Below are positions 7,438 through 15,106 of a stretch of DNA of 29,101 nucleotides, piece after piece. The notes under the pieces are model-generated. The model was not told the DNA's origin and made no database searches. It saw nothing but the letters and a program-made list of their open reading frames with translations. The DNA is from DATBGO01 sp050011895 (GTDB lineage: Bacteria; Actinomycetota; Actinomycetes; Streptosporangiales; Streptosporangiaceae), in contig JBEKIF010000055.1 of NCBI GenBank assembly GCA_050011895.1, positions 1-29,101 on the forward strand, written 5' to 3'. Within the stretch, counting starts at the first letter, position 1; each line of letters opens with the position of its first letter. Position numbers and translations under genes: made by a program.

Positions 7438-8214
7438 GTGACTGACGCGTGGATGCCGGGTGCCGCACGTATCCGGGCAGAGACCGATGGCGGAGCGCTG
7501 AAAGGAGGTGCGCCGCGCACCGTCTGGCAAGCTCTCGGCTTCGATCCGCGGATCGTCTCCGCGCGGTCGGCGGCAGAGCGCCTCAATCAGCTCAATAGGC
7601 CCAGCCATCTGGTGTGGAACCCGCTGAACGGCGAGATCGTGCAGCTCATCCCCGTTGTCCGGGCCGGCCGGTCAATCGGCTGGCCAGAGGGCGTGGAGCA
7701 GCTTTGCCGGCTTAGCCGGGATCAGCTGCGCCAGGCCGCGCTGCGAGCAGAGCCGCCGCCGGGCCCGTTCTGCGAGATCAACGCCGAGGGCAGGCTGTGC
7801 ATCCAGATCTGCGTCGTGGCCTTCGCCTGGGAGCCCTTTACCGCCGGTCCGCTGGCCGGCCTGCGGGAGATCCTGGACTGGCTGGACTCGTGGGGCATGG
7901 CACGCAACTGGCCGGCCGGGCGCCCTGCTCCCTTCCCGCACGGGCATGCGAGCTACCGGAACCGCCGGCTGTGGGCCAGGGGCGGCCACTTCGGCGCGTC
8001 CCAGGTGCCTGACTGGACGGCTTCCGGCCCGGGTGCGGTGGACGTGGAGCGCCTGACCGGGACACGACAGGCAGCCGCGCTGCGCGGCCCCGGCGTGCTC
8101 GTCGAGGCCCCGGCCGCGCCGCCGGGGGGGCGGCAGCCAGGCAGCCTTACCGATCTTGTCGACATCTTCGAGAGCGATGCGGCTGCTGCGTCGTCCCTGA
8201 CCCGCGTCGGCTGA
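7438..8214 (+). CDS. Amidase-like protein with degenerate metal site, function uncertain
   Basis: No confident family assignment. The 258-residue protein has no signal peptide or membrane helix. Its middle resembles the layout of actinobacterial N-acetylmuramoyl-L-alanine amidase domains: PSHLVWNPLNGEIVQLIP, then RLCIQICVVAFAW (compare iQIEvvG), then WLDSWGMARNWPAG, and GGHFGASQVPDW where active relatives show GHxHVP. The histidine in that last motif is replaced by Ala-Ser and the usual N-terminal HxTEG-type motif is missing, so hydrolytic activity is doubtful. The C-terminal 60 residues are Ala/Gly/Pro-rich. GTG 7438 has a strong ribosome-binding site (GGAGGGGAG). Other readings are a non-catalytic binding protein or an unrelated actinobacterial family. 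Confidence 0.6.
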   Translation: MTDAWMPGAARIRAETDGGALKGGAPRTVWQALGFDPRIVSARSAAERLNQLNRPSHLVWNPLNGEIVQLIPVVRAGRSIGWPEGVEQLCRLSRDQLRQAALRAEPPPGPFCEINAEGRLCIQICVVAFAWEPFTAGPLAGLREILDWLDSWGMARNWPAGRPAPFPHGHASYRNRRLWARGGHFGASQVPDWTASGPGAVDVERLTGTRQAAALRGPGVLVEAPAAPPGGRQPGSLTDLVDIFESDAAAASSLTRVG

Positions 8215-8249
8215 CCTGGCAGTCCGGCGCACCGGTACGGTAGGGCATC

Positions 8250-8936
8250 ATGAGCGCCGATCTGCCCCTGTCGACGACGGAACGCACGACGCTGCACCGG
8301 CTGCGCGAGCGCGGCAGGACCGGCCGCGCCGACCTGTACGGCGTGCTGGACGCCGGGCTTGTCTGCCATCTCGGCGTGATCGTGGATGGCTGGCCGCTGG
8401 TGCTGCCAACCGGCTACGGGCGCCGGGACAACACCCTGTATCTGCACGGGTCCTCGGCCAACCGGGCCCTGCTCGCGGCCGATGGGCACGAGGTCTGCGT
8501 CACCGTCACCCACCTGGACGGGCTGGTATGCGCCCGCGCGGCGTTCCACCATTCGATGAACTACCGCAGCGCGGTGGTCTTCGGGATGGCCCGCCTGGTT
8601 ACTGGCGACGCTGCCCGGCTGGCCGCCCTGCGCGCCATCACCGAGCAACTGGTACCCGGCAGGTGGGATCACGTCAGGCCGCCGTCGCGCAGAGAACTCG
8701 CCGCGACAGCGGTGCTTGAGCTACCGCTCGATGAGGCGTCGGTGAAGGTCCGCACCGGACCGCCCAAGGATGACGAGGAAGACTACGGCACCGACATCTG
8801 GGCTGGTGTAGTGCCTGCCGAGCTGACCTTCGGGCAGGCGGTACCCGATCCGCTGCTAGCTCCCGGCGCGGCGATCCCGGCGCACATCAAGGCCCTGGCC
8901 GGGCACCGGGCCGTGGCGGCGCCGGGGCCTGGCTGA
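8250..8936 (+). CDS. Pyridoxamine 5'-phosphate oxidase-like flavoprotein
   Basis: This 228-residue protein has the split-barrel FMN-binding fold of the Pyridox_ox_2/NimA-like family. Recognisable parts are RGRTGRADLYGVLDAGLVCHLGVIVDGWPLVLPTGYGRRDNTLYLHGS at the start, VCVTVTHLDGLVCARAAFHHSMNYRSAVVFG in the middle, and LRAITEQLVPGRWDHVRPPSRREL and SVKVRTGPPKDDEEDY later. The last segment is typical of the family. Relatives bind FMN or F420 and reduce small molecules, or have no known reaction. The ATG at 8250 lacks a ribosome-binding site, but a -10-like TACGGT lies at 8236-8241, so the mRNA may be leaderless. It is followed 14 bases later by the oligoribonuclease gene. Confidence 0.85.
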   Translation: MSADLPLSTTERTTLHRLRERGRTGRADLYGVLDAGLVCHLGVIVDGWPLVLPTGYGRRDNTLYLHGSSANRALLAADGHEVCVTVTHLDGLVCARAAFHHSMNYRSAVVFGMARLVTGDAARLAALRAITEQLVPGRWDHVRPPSRRELAATAVLELPLDEASVKVRTGPPKDDEEDYGTDIWAGVVPAELTFGQAVPDPLLAPGAAIPAHIKALAGHRAVAAPGPG

Positions 8937-8950
8937 TCTACGCTAAGGGG

Positions 8951-9688
8951 ATGACTGACCGGCTCGTTTGGATCGACTGTGAGATGACCGGGCTTGACCT
9001 TGCCCGCGATGCGCTGGTGGAGATCGCCTGCATAGTGACCGATGGCCAGCTCAACCCAGTCGATGACGGCCTAGACCTGGTGATCAAGCCACCGGCCGAG
9101 GCACTTGACCAGATGCCGGAAGTGGTGCGGGACATGCACACGGCCTCAGGGCTGCTATCCGAGCTGGCGGGCGGCATCACCCTGGCCGAGGCCCAGGATC
9201 AGGTGCTCGGCTACGTGCGGGCGCACGTTCCCGAGTCGAGGAAGGCCCCCCTGTGCGGCAACTCGATCGCGACCGACCGCACGTTCATCGCCCGCGACAT
9301 GCCCGAACTCGACGCATTCCTGCACTACCGGATGGTGGATGTGTCGAGCATCAAGGAACTCGCCAGGCGCTGGTACCCGCGCGCCTACTTCGCGAGCCCG
9401 CCGAAGCACGGCGGTCATCGCGCCCTTGCCGACATCAGGGAGAGCATCGAGGAACTCCGTTACTACCGGGAAGCGGTCTTCGTCCCGCCGCCGGGCCCCG
9501 ACACCGCTACCGCCAAGGAGATCGCCGCCCGGCACCACGGTGCCGGGCCGACCACGGGAGCCGGCGTGCCCCGCACCGCGCGAGCGGGCACCACCGGCAG
9601 GGCGGCACCCGGCGCCGGGACGCCGGCCGCCGGGACCGCCAGACCTGGCACCGGCGGGCCTGCTGGGCAATCCGGTTCTGCGCAGTGA
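8951..9688 (+). CDS. orn: Oligoribonuclease (DEDDh 3'-5' exoribonuclease)
   Basis: Orn degrades two- to five-nucleotide RNAs, including pGpG from c-di-GMP turnover, to mononucleotides in the cytoplasm. The DEDDh residues are clear: WIDCEMTGLD (Asp9, Glu11), the central GNSIATDRTFI with its Asp, and the C-terminal HRALADI with catalytic His and Asp. The core ends near residue 180 (YYREAVFVPPPGPDTATAKEIAA). About 50 extra residues rich in Ala, Gly, Thr and Pro follow, making the protein 245 residues against roughly 180-200 for most homologues. The start has AAGGGG directly abutting the ATG, too close to act as a ribosome-binding site. A TACGCT hexamer six bases upstream suggests a leaderless start. 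tRNA-His follows at 9743, a gene order I associate with actinomycetes. Confidence 0.95.
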   Translation: MTDRLVWIDCEMTGLDLARDALVEIACIVTDGQLNPVDDGLDLVIKPPAEALDQMPEVVRDMHTASGLLSELAGGITLAEAQDQVLGYVRAHVPESRKAPLCGNSIATDRTFIARDMPELDAFLHYRMVDVSSIKELARRWYPRAYFASPPKHGGHRALADIRESIEELRYYREAVFVPPPGPDTATAKEIAARHHGAGPTTGAGVPRTARAGTTGRAAPGAGTPAAGTARPGTGGPAGQSGSAQ

Positions 9689-9742
9689 GCCAGTCCCGGT
9701 ATGCTTCCTGAAGCCGCCCGGCGGAGTCGCCTGGTGGCCACG

Positions 9743-9816
9743 GTGGGCGTAGCTCAGTTGGTTAGAGCGCCAGGTTGTGGTCCTGGATGTCGTGGGTTCG
9801 AATCCCATCGCTCACC
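9743..9816 (+). tRNA. tRNA-His (anticodon GTG)
   Basis: The cloverleaf folds fully. The acceptor arm GTGGGCG pairs with CGCTCAC (one G-U), the D stem is GCTC/GAGC, and the anticodon stem CCAGG/CCTGG encloses TTGTGGT with anticodon GTG at 9777-9779. The T arm is GTGGG-TTCGAAT-CCCAT. Position 73 is C and the base before the acceptor is G, the G-1:C73 identity pair of tRNA-His. The 3' CCA is not encoded (the sequence continues CCC). Confidence 0.97.
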
Positions 9817-9905
9817 CCCGGTGTTACCGCAGGTCAGATGGCCGAACGTCATGACTGGGTCACAGCTCGGGCGCTGCGTGCGTCACCATAGCTGCGTCGC
9901 GGCGC

Positions 9906-11339
9906 TCAGTCAGCGTCGGCGACGATCGAGCCGATCCTGGTTGCCAGCGTCCGGTCCCTGGCGTTGAGGATCAGCGCGTAGACCACGGCGACCACGATGA
10001 TCGCCAGCGAGATGTACGGGTACGTGTCAAAGGGATGCGGCTGGCCGGGCTTAACCAGCTCATAGAGCGGGAACGCGATGGCGAGCACGCCGAGCACCGG
10101 CAGAATCAGGTGCCGGAGCACCGAAAACTGGTCGGGGTGGTACCTCCGGTAGTACACCGGCAGGGCCAGATTGCTGACGAGGTAGATGACCACGATGGGA
10201 ATGGTGCCCAGGGTGGCCGCCTCGCCGAAGTACACCACCGGGTCCAGGCCCCAGCCGAACCCGTAAACCAGGCCGAGCGCGACGACCAGGAAGATCACGA
10301 AGGCCACCCACGGGGTCCGGCTCTTCGCGGTGACCCGTCCGGTGACCGCGGGGAGCAGGCCTTCCCGGCCGGAGCTGAAGATCAGCCGCGCCTGAGAGTT
10401 CGTAGCGGCGATAAGCGAGCCCATGATCGAGGTGAAGCCCGCCAGGTAGGCAAGGAACCCGACCACCGCGCCCACGCCTAGCGCGACCGTCACGAACGGC
10501 ACGCCGGCCGCCGTCCCGAGCGCCGTTGCGTTGTAGTTATAGCCGAGAACGGTCACGTAAGCGAACAGCACGTAGCACACCGCGATCGCGCCGATGCCCA
10601 GGAAGATGGCCCTGGGCACCGCTCGCCGCGGGTTGTCGGTCTCCTCGGCCAGCGTGGCGGAGTTCTCCCAGCCGATAAACAGGTACACGGCAATCGGGAA
10701 GCCTAGGCCGAGGCCCTTGAAGCCCGACAGCAGATGGGACGGCTCGAACGGGGTGAGATGGAGATTGCCCGAGTGCTTGATCAGCACCCACACGCTGACC
10801 AGCAGCAGCAGCCCGATCTCGAAAGCGAACAGCGCCCCGGCCCACCTCGTGGACAACGAGACGCCCCGCACCACCAGCAGGAACGCCAGCAGCGTCAGCA
10901 CCGCGACCAGCAGCTGCCAGGCGATGTGCACGTGCGCGTACTTGACCAGCATGTCGGAGGTCCAGCCGCCGGAGATGGCAACGACCGCCGACACGGCGAT
11001 GATGTAGCCGACCGACATGACGATCGCTGTGGTCAGTGCCGCTACGGGGCCTAGCCCGCGGCCGATGAACGTGATGAACGACCCGGTGGACGGGATCGAC
11101 TTGGTGAACTGGGCGACGGTATTGCCCAGCAGCGCTACCGCGATGGCAGCGGCGATGATGGTCAGCGGCGAGGCGATGCCGGCTGCCGCCGCGATGAGCC
11201 CCATGCTGAAGTAGAAACTCATGGCCGGGGCGATGTTGGCCATGGTCGACGCGGTGATGTCGGTCAGGCCGAGCGCTCCGCGGCGCAGCCGCTCGGGGGC
11301 CGGCCTGGTGCTAACCGGGGCATCGGATGCTGTTGCCAT
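9906..11339 (-). CDS. APC-superfamily amino acid/amine permease
   Basis: The 477-residue protein has about twelve hydrophobic helices and the N-terminal signature of the amino acid-polyamine-organocation family (ALGLTDITASTMANIAPAMSFYFSMG, then GSFITFIGRGLGPVAALTTAIVMSVGY). It also has the conserved loop FIGWENSATLAEETDNPRRAVPRAIF. It should import an amino acid, amine or related nitrogen compound by cation symport or exchange. The frame is open to 11444, but the ATG at 11339 is preferred: GGGAGG lies just upstream and the protein then starts with a normal short cytoplasmic tail (MATASDAPVS). It follows the ATP-grasp gene with a 137-base gap that carries a GlnR-like direct repeat, so it may have its own promoter. 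Confidence 0.92.
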   Translation of the reverse strand: MATASDAPVSTRPAPERLRRGALGLTDITASTMANIAPAMSFYFSMGLIAAAAGIASPLTIIAAAIAVALLGNTVAQFTKSIPSTGSFITFIGRGLGPVAALTTAIVMSVGYIIAVSAVVAISGGWTSDMLVKYAHVHIAWQLLVAVLTLLAFLLVVRGVSLSTRWAGALFAFEIGLLLLVSVWVLIKHSGNLHLTPFEPSHLLSGFKGLGLGFPIAVYLFIGWENSATLAEETDNPRRAVPRAIFLGIGAIAVCYVLFAYVTVLGYNYNATALGTAAGVPFVTVALGVGAVVGFLAYLAGFTSIMGSLIAATNSQARLIFSSGREGLLPAVTGRVTAKSRTPWVAFVIFLVVALGLVYGFGWGLDPVVYFGEAATLGTIPIVVIYLVSNLALPVYYRRYHPDQFSVLRHLILPVLGVLAIAFPLYELVKPGQPHPFDTYPYISLAIIVVAVVYALILNARDRTLATRIGSIVADAD

Positions 11340-11419
11340 GAGCCACCTCCCGGCACAAAGGCCATTGTGGCTCACATTAAAGGCAAGTGGCCCGGCGGTA
11401 CATCGTCGGCTAGCCCGAA

Positions 11420-11435
11420 GTAACAAGGACGTAAC
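11420..11435 (-). promoter_or_regulatory. GlnR-like direct repeat before the permease
   Basis: The plus strand reads GTAAC-AAGGAC-GTAAC, followed by CAAGG, so the 11-base unit GTAAC(A/C)AAGG recurs once per helical turn. The spacing equals that of actinomycete GlnR half-sites (gTnAC-n6-GnAAC), with one mismatch in the second half. It lies 81-96 bases upstream of the permease ATG and in front of a likely nitrogen-compound transporter. Other OmpR-family regulators, such as PhoP, also use 11-base direct repeats. Confidence 0.35.
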
Positions 11436-11476
11436 CAAGGTCACGAACTGCGGCTAAGTTTGCGGGACCGACACGC

Positions 11477-12949
11477 TCACTTCACGTACGCGAGGGGCAC
11501 AACGGCCGGAGGCTGCCCGATTGGCTCGCTGACGTACTGGGAACGGATGCCGTCGATGTAACGCCGGCACCGCTCGGTGAGGCCGGCGGCGGTCTGCATG
11601 CGGCCTTTGGTGACCAGGATGCCGAGGTCCGCGCCCTTGAAGCGGTAGTCGCCCGGGCCGTACACCCGCAGGAAGAAGCACTCGTCCTCGCTGGCCAGCT
11701 GGTGCCAGTCGGGCGAAACCCGGAGAAAGGTCAGCTCCCCGGCCTTGTTGAGCTGGTAGGTCCCGGTGCGCGGGGCGGCGAGGATACGCTCGACCGAATC
11801 ATTCGGCTCCTTCATGATCAGTTGCGCCCAGACGTCACCCGCTGCCAGGTCGCGCCACCGCTCGTTGATCTCCTCGACGTCGATGATGTAGTCGACGTCC
11901 ATGTACTCCAGCAGGTGGAAGAGGAAAAGAGGGATGTCGGCGTACGCGCCCGCCGTGACGTTGGTCATCGACGACACGCCGGAAATGCGGGGGTTCAGCT
12001 CACCGAGGTAGACCTCCTCAGTGTCGGTGTCGACGAGGACGTCCACCTCGAAGAAACCTCGGTAACCCTCCTGCCCGAGCCGGTTACCGAGTCGCCGGAC
12101 GAGTTCGGTCGCCTTGGCACGGTGCTCATCCGACAGCGCCTCGGGGAAGAGGTCATTGCCGCACCACCCTCCCTTGTAGGGGGTGAGCTCGGGATAGCCC
12201 GTAAGGTCGATCATGAACGGCCCGACGACCGTCCCGTGCCGGGTCAGCACAGCCTCCACCGCGGCGGCCTTATTGTTGATCCGCTTCATCACCTTCGCCT
12301 GCTGGCCGGCGATGTCGCCGACGTGGGACGCCCACTCTGACTCCGAGGCGACGAAGAAGGTGGTCTTCCCGGAGTCGCCGTAGGCGGTCTGCACGACGAG
12401 GTCGGTGCCGAGTCCCGCATCGACGGCGACGCGGACCAGCGTGGCCCACGAGTCGACCTCCACCAGCACGTTCGGCACGCTCAGGGCACCGGCCTCGGTA
12501 CCGAGCACCGTCGTCACGATCTTGGAATCCAGGCGCCGGCGCAGCGCGTCAGACGGGAGGATGATCTCGTACCCCAGCTCTGCGCAGATCCGCTCTGTCT
12601 CCTCGTCGAAGAACAGCATCGCCACCTTGGGGCGGCCGCCGCGAGCGGCGATGAAGGCCTGGACCTCTGGATCCCGGAGGAGATAGTTGTTGATCTCCTC
12701 GCTGCTCTCGAACTTCACGTACGGCTTGTGCTTCGGGCTGAACACTCGCGGGTGGCCACCGTCCCAGGAGTCAAAGTAGGCGACGTAGCTGAAGTTGCGG
12801 ACCCAGCGGTCGATACCGAGCAGGTTGAACGCGGTCGGCCCGAAGAAGTAGACGGGCGAGGTGTTCGTGCGGAAGAAGCCGCGGATCTCAGAGATCCCGT
12901 TGAGGCGCCGGTGCGCGGGGACCGGGAACCGGTGCGACAACTCGCTCAT
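11477..12949 (-). CDS. ATP-grasp carboxylate-amine ligase-like protein
   Basis: This 490-residue protein carries an ATP-grasp fold. An N-terminal Rossmann-like half (VYFFGPTAFNLLGIDRWVRNFSYVAYFDSW) precedes the ATP-binding part, with Lys143 in DSK, the flexible loop VVQTAYGDSGKTTFF (about 185-199) and the metal/ATP residues Glu301, Glu317 and Asn319 in FEVDVLV and GELNPRISG. ATP-grasp enzymes activate a carboxylate as acyl phosphate and join it to an amine or thiol; genome annotation often mislabels this type as biotin carboxylase. The substrate is unknown. ATG 12949 is chosen because GAGGAA precedes it by six bases; a TTG at 12964 is the alternative. It starts 33 bases after the NylB-like hydrolase stops, so the two probably share an mRNA. 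Confidence 0.85.
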   Translation of the reverse strand: MSELSHRFPVPAHRRLNGISEIRGFFRTNTSPVYFFGPTAFNLLGIDRWVRNFSYVAYFDSWDGGHPRVFSPKHKPYVKFESSEEINNYLLRDPEVQAFIAARGGRPKVAMLFFDEETERICAELGYEIILPSDALRRRLDSKIVTTVLGTEAGALSVPNVLVEVDSWATLVRVAVDAGLGTDLVVQTAYGDSGKTTFFVASESEWASHVGDIAGQQAKVMKRINNKAAAVEAVLTRHGTVVGPFMIDLTGYPELTPYKGGWCGNDLFPEALSDEHRAKATELVRRLGNRLGQEGYRGFFEVDVLVDTDTEEVYLGELNPRISGVSSMTNVTAGAYADIPLFLFHLLEYMDVDYIIDVEEINERWRDLAAGDVWAQLIMKEPNDSVERILAAPRTGTYQLNKAGELTFLRVSPDWHQLASEDECFFLRVYGPGDYRFKGADLGILVTKGRMQTAAGLTERCRRYIDGIRSQYVSEPIGQPPAVVPLAYVK

Positions 12950-12982
12950 GAGTTCCTCGGGCAAGACGGCGATGCGTGCTCA

Positions 12983-14287
12983 CTAGCCTAGCTCCGATCC
13001 CGGCTGTCCATCACTGGGCCGAGTCCCGATCCGGCCGCGGGAAAGGCCCGCCGCCACTCCCGGGGGTCCGTGCTGCCGCGCCGGCTCACCGGCGGCACTG
13101 CCGGCGAGGGCCGCGCCGACCGCGTCGAAGGCGCGCAGCGTGTCGTGCAGCATCGCCGGCGACTGCGCGTCCGGCCACGAGGACAGCTTGGCGGCCACCG
13201 TGCCGGTGCCCGGGCTGACGTAAAGCATCTGCCCGTAGATGCCCAGGCAGAGCAGGACGTCGCCGGGCTGCCGCGGCACGAACCAGAACTTGTTGCGGTA
13301 CCAGCCGCCGGGAAGGTACGGCCCGGACGCGGACCTGGCAAAGGCGTCGCGGATGTCCGGCGAGACCGTCCACGACTCGCGCAGCCAGGTGGCGGGGACG
13401 ACGCGGCGGCCCGCCACCTCACCGCCCGCCAGCAGCATCATGCCGAAACGGGCGAGGTCGCGCGCCGTAGCGCACATTCCGCCGTCATGAATCGCGGTAC
13501 CCACGCCGTCGCAGGTGATCTCGGCGTCATGCTCGGCACCAATCGGCGACCACACAAGTTCGCCGACGAGGTCGGCCATCCTGGTCTTCGTCGCCCGCTC
13601 ACAGACCCAGCCGAGGACGTCGGTCTCGCACGAACGATAGTCGAAGACCCCGCCGTGCTCGCCGGCTCCGCCGAGCGTCGTCAGGTAGGCGTACATCGAA
13701 GTGGGCACCTGACGATGCGACGCCGGGCGCCAGCCCATGGCCTCCTCCATGACGCGCACATCAGCGTCCAGATCGGTGTAGTCCTCGCTGAACTCCACTC
13801 CGGAGCGCATGTCCAGGACGTCGCGCAGGCTGGCCCCCCGGTAACCGCCTTTCTCGAGTTCCGGCACGTGGTCTGTGACGAGGTGCGCGGGGGACAGCAG
13901 GCCACCCTCGACAAGGTTGCCTGCGACGCACCCCACAACCGACTTGGAGATCGACATCAGCAGGTGCGGGGTGTCGGGGGCCGTCTCCCCCGCGTAACGT
14001 TCGAGCACCACCCGCCCGCCATGCACGACGACGACGGCGTCGGTGTAGGTGTCGTCGAGCACCTCGTCCACGATCGCCTCGGTGCCATCGACACGATCCA
14101 GCGCGATCTCGCCCAGCGGCAGCGGGGTGGCGGGCAGCGGCGTCACCGGCCGGGGACCCCTGGAGATGCGCTGGGTGGGTACAAGCTCACGCATGTGCGA
14201 GAACGACCACCGGTTGTACGGCGGATCCTGCCAGTTCGCGAGGGTAACCCGGGCATCCTCCGGCGGCGGGAATCCTTGCATGAGCAT
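12983..14287 (-). CDS. NylB-like serine hydrolase (class C beta-lactamase fold)
   Basis: The 434-residue protein aligns by eye over nearly its whole length with 6-aminohexanoate-dimer hydrolase (NylB/EstB group). It shows NWQDPPYNRWSFSHMRELVP at the start, LLMSISKSVVG with nucleophile Ser112 and Lys115, FSEDYTD with Tyr170, FDYRSCETDVLGW with Tyr217, and GQMLYVSPGTGTVAAKLSSWPD near the end. The family hydrolyses esters or linear amides through an acyl-enzyme. The natural substrate is unknown; nylon-oligomer activity in NylB depends on few residues and is not implied here. The last 35 residues are a disordered Gly/Pro/Arg-rich tail. The ATG at 14287 has no clear ribosome-binding site and another ATG lies two codons later. 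This is the first gene of the minus-strand cluster with the ATP-grasp protein. Confidence 0.88.
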   Translation of the reverse strand: MLMQGFPPPEDARVTLANWQDPPYNRWSFSHMRELVPTQRISRGPRPVTPLPATPLPLGEIALDRVDGTEAIVDEVLDDTYTDAVVVVHGGRVVLERYAGETAPDTPHLLMSISKSVVGCVAGNLVEGGLLSPAHLVTDHVPELEKGGYRGASLRDVLDMRSGVEFSEDYTDLDADVRVMEEAMGWRPASHRQVPTSMYAYLTTLGGAGEHGGVFDYRSCETDVLGWVCERATKTRMADLVGELVWSPIGAEHDAEITCDGVGTAIHDGGMCATARDLARFGMMLLAGGEVAGRRVVPATWLRESWTVSPDIRDAFARSASGPYLPGGWYRNKFWFVPRQPGDVLLCLGIYGQMLYVSPGTGTVAAKLSSWPDAQSPAMLHDTLRAFDAVGAALAGSAAGEPARQHGPPGVAAGLSRGRIGTRPSDGQPGSELG

Positions 14288-14481
14288 GGGTCGAGCCTAG
14301 TGGCCGTGCCCCGAATCGGTGCCCGCCGGCGCTGGAGCCGTCCACCTGGCAGGTCAGCAGCGAACGCGCGGGCTAGCTGAGAGCCAGCTGAGCCATTCGG
14401 GACCGGGGAAAGACCTGGACGGCGTACTGGGAGACTGGCCGCAACGGCTGGTTTGTCGTAGCCTGCCGGTACCCGGGCAGC

Positions 14482-14500
14482 TGATCAGTGTGACAGATCA
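14482..14500. promoter_or_regulatory. Imperfect palindrome before the universal stress gene
   Basis: TGATC and GATCA form inverted arms nine bases apart, and inner positions add partial symmetry (7 of 9 pairs). The element ends 12 bases before the start codon, next to the ribosome-binding site AGGGGA. The size and symmetry suit a dimeric regulator, but it matches neither CRP nor FNR spacing well. Confidence 0.3.
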
Positions 14501-14512
14501 AGGGGAACGTAC

Positions 14513-14929
14513 GTGTTCGAGACGATTCTCGTTGCCATCGACCATTCCGACCACTCGCAGCACGCGCTCGTCACCGCGAAAGACCTAGCAAAATGCACGG
14601 GGGGCAAGATCCGCATCGTTCACGTCCGGGAGGTGCTGGTCGGGCGGAAGTCCGTCCCGGTGTCAGCGGAGTTCTCTGAGGAGGCTAAGGCGCTCGTCGA
14701 GGACGCCGTCAAGGCCGTGACGGCCGACGGTATCGCCGCTACTGGCGTCGTACGCGAGACGCACCGGGGCCGCGTGGCATCCGAGATCCTCGAGGAGGCT
14801 GCCGATTCGGAGGCTTCGGTGGTCGTCCTCGGCGCCCGGGGCCTTACGGATCTCGAAGGGCTCATGCTGGGCAGCACGACCCACAAGGTGCTCCACCTTG
14901 GGACGTTGCCGGTCCTGGTCGTGCGCTGA
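14513..14929 (+). CDS. Universal stress protein, UspA family
   Basis: A single 138-residue Usp domain. It starts MFETILVAIDHSDHSQHAL, with the conserved Asp and Ser near the N-terminus. It ends with the ATP-binding signature of the nucleotide-binding subgroup: VVVLGARGLTDLEGLMLGSTTHKVLH, which fits G-2x-G-9x-G(S/T). Such proteins bind ATP and act in dormancy, hypoxia or stress responses in actinobacteria, by mechanisms that are mostly unclear. The start is GTG 14513 with AGGGGA seven bases upstream. A palindrome that may be an operator lies just before it. Confidence 0.93.
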   Translation: MFETILVAIDHSDHSQHALVTAKDLAKCTGGKIRIVHVREVLVGRKSVPVSAEFSEEAKALVEDAVKAVTADGIAATGVVRETHRGRVASEILEEAADSEASVVVLGARGLTDLEGLMLGSTTHKVLHLGTLPVLVVR

Positions 14930-14985
14930 GTCCCGGCGCTCCTGGAGCTTGGTGCTAACGCACCGCCTCAGTCCGTGATAACCCG

Positions 14986-15008
14986 CGTCAGGGCGGGCTA
15001 ACCTGACG
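14986..15008. terminator. Small hairpin between Usp and methyltransferase genes
   Basis: CGTCAGG and CCTGACG are perfect 7-bp arms with a nine-base loop. The hairpin lies 57 bases past the Usp stop and directly before the non-standard N-terminal region of the next gene. It may be a weak terminator for the Usp gene or a leader structure for the methyltransferase. Confidence 0.35.
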
Positions 15009-15106
15009 GCACGGACCTCACCGAACTGCTCGAAAGATGGCGCAGCGACCTGTCCGCGTGGGCCATTCCGGAGCACATCACAGCCGCGGCGGCCGAATCA
15101 CCGTGG

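Noticed and set aside
13070..14380. 436-codon plus-strand frame opposite the serine hydrolase
   Set aside because: The minus-strand product has clear NylB-like homology and catalytic residues; the plus-strand product is Arg/His-rich with no domain.
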